Shown here one piece after another: positions 62,221 through 64,000 of a stretch of 64,000 bases of DNA (its first letter is position 1; each line of letters starts with the position of its first letter). A model generated the notes under the pieces. It did no database searches and was not told the DNA's origin. It saw nothing but the letters and a program-made list of their open reading frames with translations. Origin of the DNA: Methanomicrobia archaeon (GTDB lineage: Archaea; Methanobacteriota_B; Thermococci; Methanofastidiosales; NM3); NCBI GenBank assembly GCA_030603445.1, contig JAUVXU010000005.1, forward strand, positions 40,926 to 104,925. Direction: 5' to 3'. The translations under genes and the position numbers were made by a program.

Positions 62221-63321
62221 TTAAGTGTCCTCTTCGTTTATCTTGTTCCTGTACAAGTGTACTGTTTTAGTCGGGAATGCGAACTCTATACCTGCCTCGT
62301 TTAGGTCGTTGTAGATGTTATCTACCACCTTGCGCTCAACGCCCCACTTCGTGCCAAAGTCATCTACCCAAAATAATGCCCTAAATGTAAGGGAATAGTC
62401 TGCAAGATCGAGAAACTCTATGCAAGGCTCCGGGTCTTCTAAGATTAGTTCTACCTTCTTTACAGCCTTTAGTGCCACTGCCTTTGTCTTTTCGATATCA
62501 CTTCCGTACACCACTCCAAACGGCACCTGCCCCCGCTCCATTAGCTTTGGCTGCGCATAGTTGATTATCTTTGAGTCTGCCATCTTGCTGTTGGGGATTA
62601 TTATCACGTTATTGTCATAGGTGCGTATCCTTGTTGAGCGCAGTGTTATCTCGTGTATGGACCCTACCTCGCCGCTATCAAGCCTTACCTTATCACCGGT
62701 CTTGTAGGTCCTGTCGAGTATTAACATGATCCCAGATAAAAAGTCCCTTAAGCTATCCTGAACTGCAAGACCTATAACAAGACCAACTATCCCAAGACCT
62801 GCAAGGAAAGGGGCCACCTGAACTCCCCATATACCCAAGATCGCTATTAAGGTAGCGATGATGATAACGAGATTCACTATCTTCATAAATATGGGGAAAA
62901 TGGTGTCCCCGTATTTTGACCTTGTGCTTTTAAGCCATTTGCGCCCCCACCCATATATGAAGAGGTCAACGCTTTTTGTAAAGACATACGCAAAGAGCAC
63001 CACTAGAAGCGAGCTTAGAAGCTTGTTGAAGATCCCGATAAAATCGCCTTTTAGAGATAGTGACATTATTACGGTCTTTATCCCTATGATGAGAATAAAA
63101 TATATTATCGGTTTCTCTGTAGCCTCAACTAATAGGTCGTCTACCTTGGTCTTTGTCTTGGAACATATGCGCATCAGCAGATTTTTGTATATGAATGAGA
63201 TGACAAGCGCCAATACTAAAAATAATATAATAAGGACAAATGCAAACAGGTAATCGCTGTTAAAATATATGCGCAAGCTCTCAAGAGCATCGCTTATCGG
63301 CCTATCGATGTCAACTGCCAT
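62221..63321 (-). CDS. MscS-family mechanosensitive channel
   Basis: 366 residues: four to five membrane helices, then the pore helix with GLGIVGLVIGLAVQDSLRDFLSG and the cytoplasmic beta domain DRTYKTGDKVRLDSGEVGSIHEI...VIIPNSKMADSKIINY, typical of MscS. The C-terminal alpha/beta domain follows. It releases solutes on osmotic downshock. Length is between MscS and the longer MscM forms. It appears to be the first core gene beyond the island. Confidence 0.92.
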   Translation of the reverse strand: MAVDIDRPISDALESLRIYFNSDYLFAFVLIILFLVLALVISFIYKNLLMRICSKTKTKVDDLLVEATEKPIIYFILIIGIKTVIMSLSLKGDFIGIFNKLLSSLLVVLFAYVFTKSVDLFIYGWGRKWLKSTRSKYGDTIFPIFMKIVNLVIIIATLIAILGIWGVQVAPFLAGLGIVGLVIGLAVQDSLRDFLSGIMLILDRTYKTGDKVRLDSGEVGSIHEITLRSTRIRTYDNNVIIIPNSKMADSKIINYAQPKLMERGQVPFGVVYGSDIEKTKAVALKAVKKVELILEDPEPCIEFLDLADYSLTFRALFWVDDFGTKWGVERKVVDNIYNDLNEAGIEFAFPTKTVHLYRNKINEEDT

Positions 63322-63367
63322 ATTTATAGGATAATGCGCCCCTTTATTAATTTTTATGTTAGTTTGC

Positions 63368-64000
63368 CTAGAAAAGTAGGATTATATAATAAAGTGCGAC
63401 AGAGACGAGTGCGCCTGCAACTGTGCAAAAGAAGTTTGTGTGATTGTTTGTGAACCATTCTCTGCTAGTTTCTAGCGTTGCCCCCAGATACGAATCCACA
63501 GAAGCGCCGAAAACCCCTCCAACAAGTGTCAATGCAATGATCTCCTGGCCTGTGAGCTCTGCTGCCCCAAAGCCGCTTGCCCATGCGATTACGCCTATTA
63601 CAAGGCTGATGCCAACTTCTGCGACCTTGCCAAGTATCGTTATTCCCCCGTCCGTTCCTGCTGGTACCTTCTTGAAGTTTGTTATTAGCCAAGGATCCTT
63701 TCTGGAAAGTCGCCCTATCTCGCCTCCAACAGTATCTGATGTTGCGGCCGCAGCTGCTGCAAGGTAGCCGACAATAAAGGCCCCTCCACCAAATATAAAC
63801 TCCAAAACTATGAAAAACATTGCAACTATCCCATTTCCAAGGACGTTCTTGTAACCTCTGGCTCCGCCGTGTGCTTCTGCAATTCCCTTCTGCTTCTTCT
63901 TATCATAGTGGTACTTTGTCGCTGCACCTGAGAATATGAAGAACGCCAATATGACAGCAAATGCGCCCCAGCCTCCAAAAAATATTATTCCCATGCCGAC
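63368..64000 (-). CDS. DUF92/TMEM19-family membrane protein (N terminus beyond the window)
   Basis: About 210 residues visible. The pieces GAATKYHYDKKKQKGIAEAHGGARGYKNVLGNG, AAAAAATSDTVGGEIGRLS and VGGVFGASVDSYLGATLE are diagnostic for DUF92. Related eukaryotic and bacterial members are phytyl-phosphate (VTE6-like) kinases, so a polyprenyl-phosphate kinase role is conceivable. An ATG occurs at 63994, but the frame runs to the window edge and family members normally have another N-terminal membrane helix, so the gene is probably cut by the edge. Confidence 0.82.
   Translation of the reverse strand, partial: VGMGIIFFGGWGAFAVILAFFIFSGAATKYHYDKKKQKGIAEAHGGARGYKNVLGNGIVAMFFIVLEFIFGGGAFIVGYLAAAAAATSDTVGGEIGRLSRKDPWLITNFKKVPAGTDGGITILGKVAEVGISLVIGVIAWASGFGAAELTGQEIIALTLVGGVFGASVDSYLGATLETSREWFTNNHTNFFCTVAGALVSVALYYIILLF

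Overview
This window is a piece of an archaeal chromosome, AT-rich overall. The evidence for an archaeon is direct: an MCM helicase (12633-14681) overlapping a GINS subunit, RNase P subunit Rpp21, Nep1, an LSm protein followed by ribosomal protein eL37, the ribosome-recycling ATPase ABCE1/Rli1, archaeal SepF, RqcH, Trm-G10, aRNase J and type 2 IPP isomerase. Coenzyme F420 genes (cofC, cofG, cofH), a HdrD-like iron-sulfur protein and several radical SAM enzymes suggest an anaerobe, probably euryarchaeal. I cannot fix the lineage from the sequence alone. Several genes are of bacterial type: metK, ribA, ribD, a type II pantothenate kinase and birA.

Layout. 1-3.7 kb: the start of glmS, an AglH-like GlcNAc-phosphate transferase, a HAD hydrolase and an aminotransferase. 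3.7-8.8 kb: a minus-strand cluster with ArsR, a DUF318/ArsP-type permease, three tandem thioredoxin-like proteins, two membrane-anchored ArsF-like proteins and a CcdA/ArsG-type membrane protein. This looks like a metalloid or thiol-redox resistance island with a probable shared operator. 9-19.4 kb: radical SAM genes, a PhoU-like protein, cofC, an ECF S component, GINS-MCM, an Rpp21 fused to a lipoate-ligase C-terminal domain, Nep1 and small membrane genes. 19.4-27.6 kb: tRNA-Arg, a DMT transporter, the HdrD-like protein, Trm-G10, BirA, an RraA-like protein, tRNA-Ala and the LSm-eL37-TOPRIM operon.

27.6-34.2 kb: a compact histidine operon, hisG-C-B-H-F-(A-I-E fusion)-D plus a THUMP gene. Its promoter region holds a perfect palindrome between the TATA box and the expected start site. 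34.5-45.3 kb: TrkH, an HD phosphohydrolase, a secreted protein, thymidylate kinase, Rli1, a cysteine-rich coiled-coil protein, RqcH and SepF. 45.4-49.7 kb: cofG-cofH converging on a macrodomain-ribA-ribD operon. These are linked because FO is built from a riboflavin-pathway intermediate. 50.7-53.7 kb: a small ORF, a PUA protein, fni and RNase J. 53.8-59.0 kb: MetK, an M29-like aminopeptidase, type II PanK, an OPT transporter and a DUF2666-like protein.

59.0-62.2 kb is a strongly AT-rich accessory island. It holds a HicA-like toxin candidate with two partner genes, and a two-gene unit pairing a YwgA/Panacea-like winged-helix protein with a zinc-ribbon PD-(D/E)XK nuclease candidate. A 48-49 bp sequence beside this island recurs upstream of the his promoter. 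The window ends with an MscS channel and the start-proximal part of a DUF92 membrane protein. The best candidates for something undescribed are the nuclease/winged-helix pair, the redox/ArsF cluster, the Rpp21-lipoate ligase fusion and the dispersed repeat.
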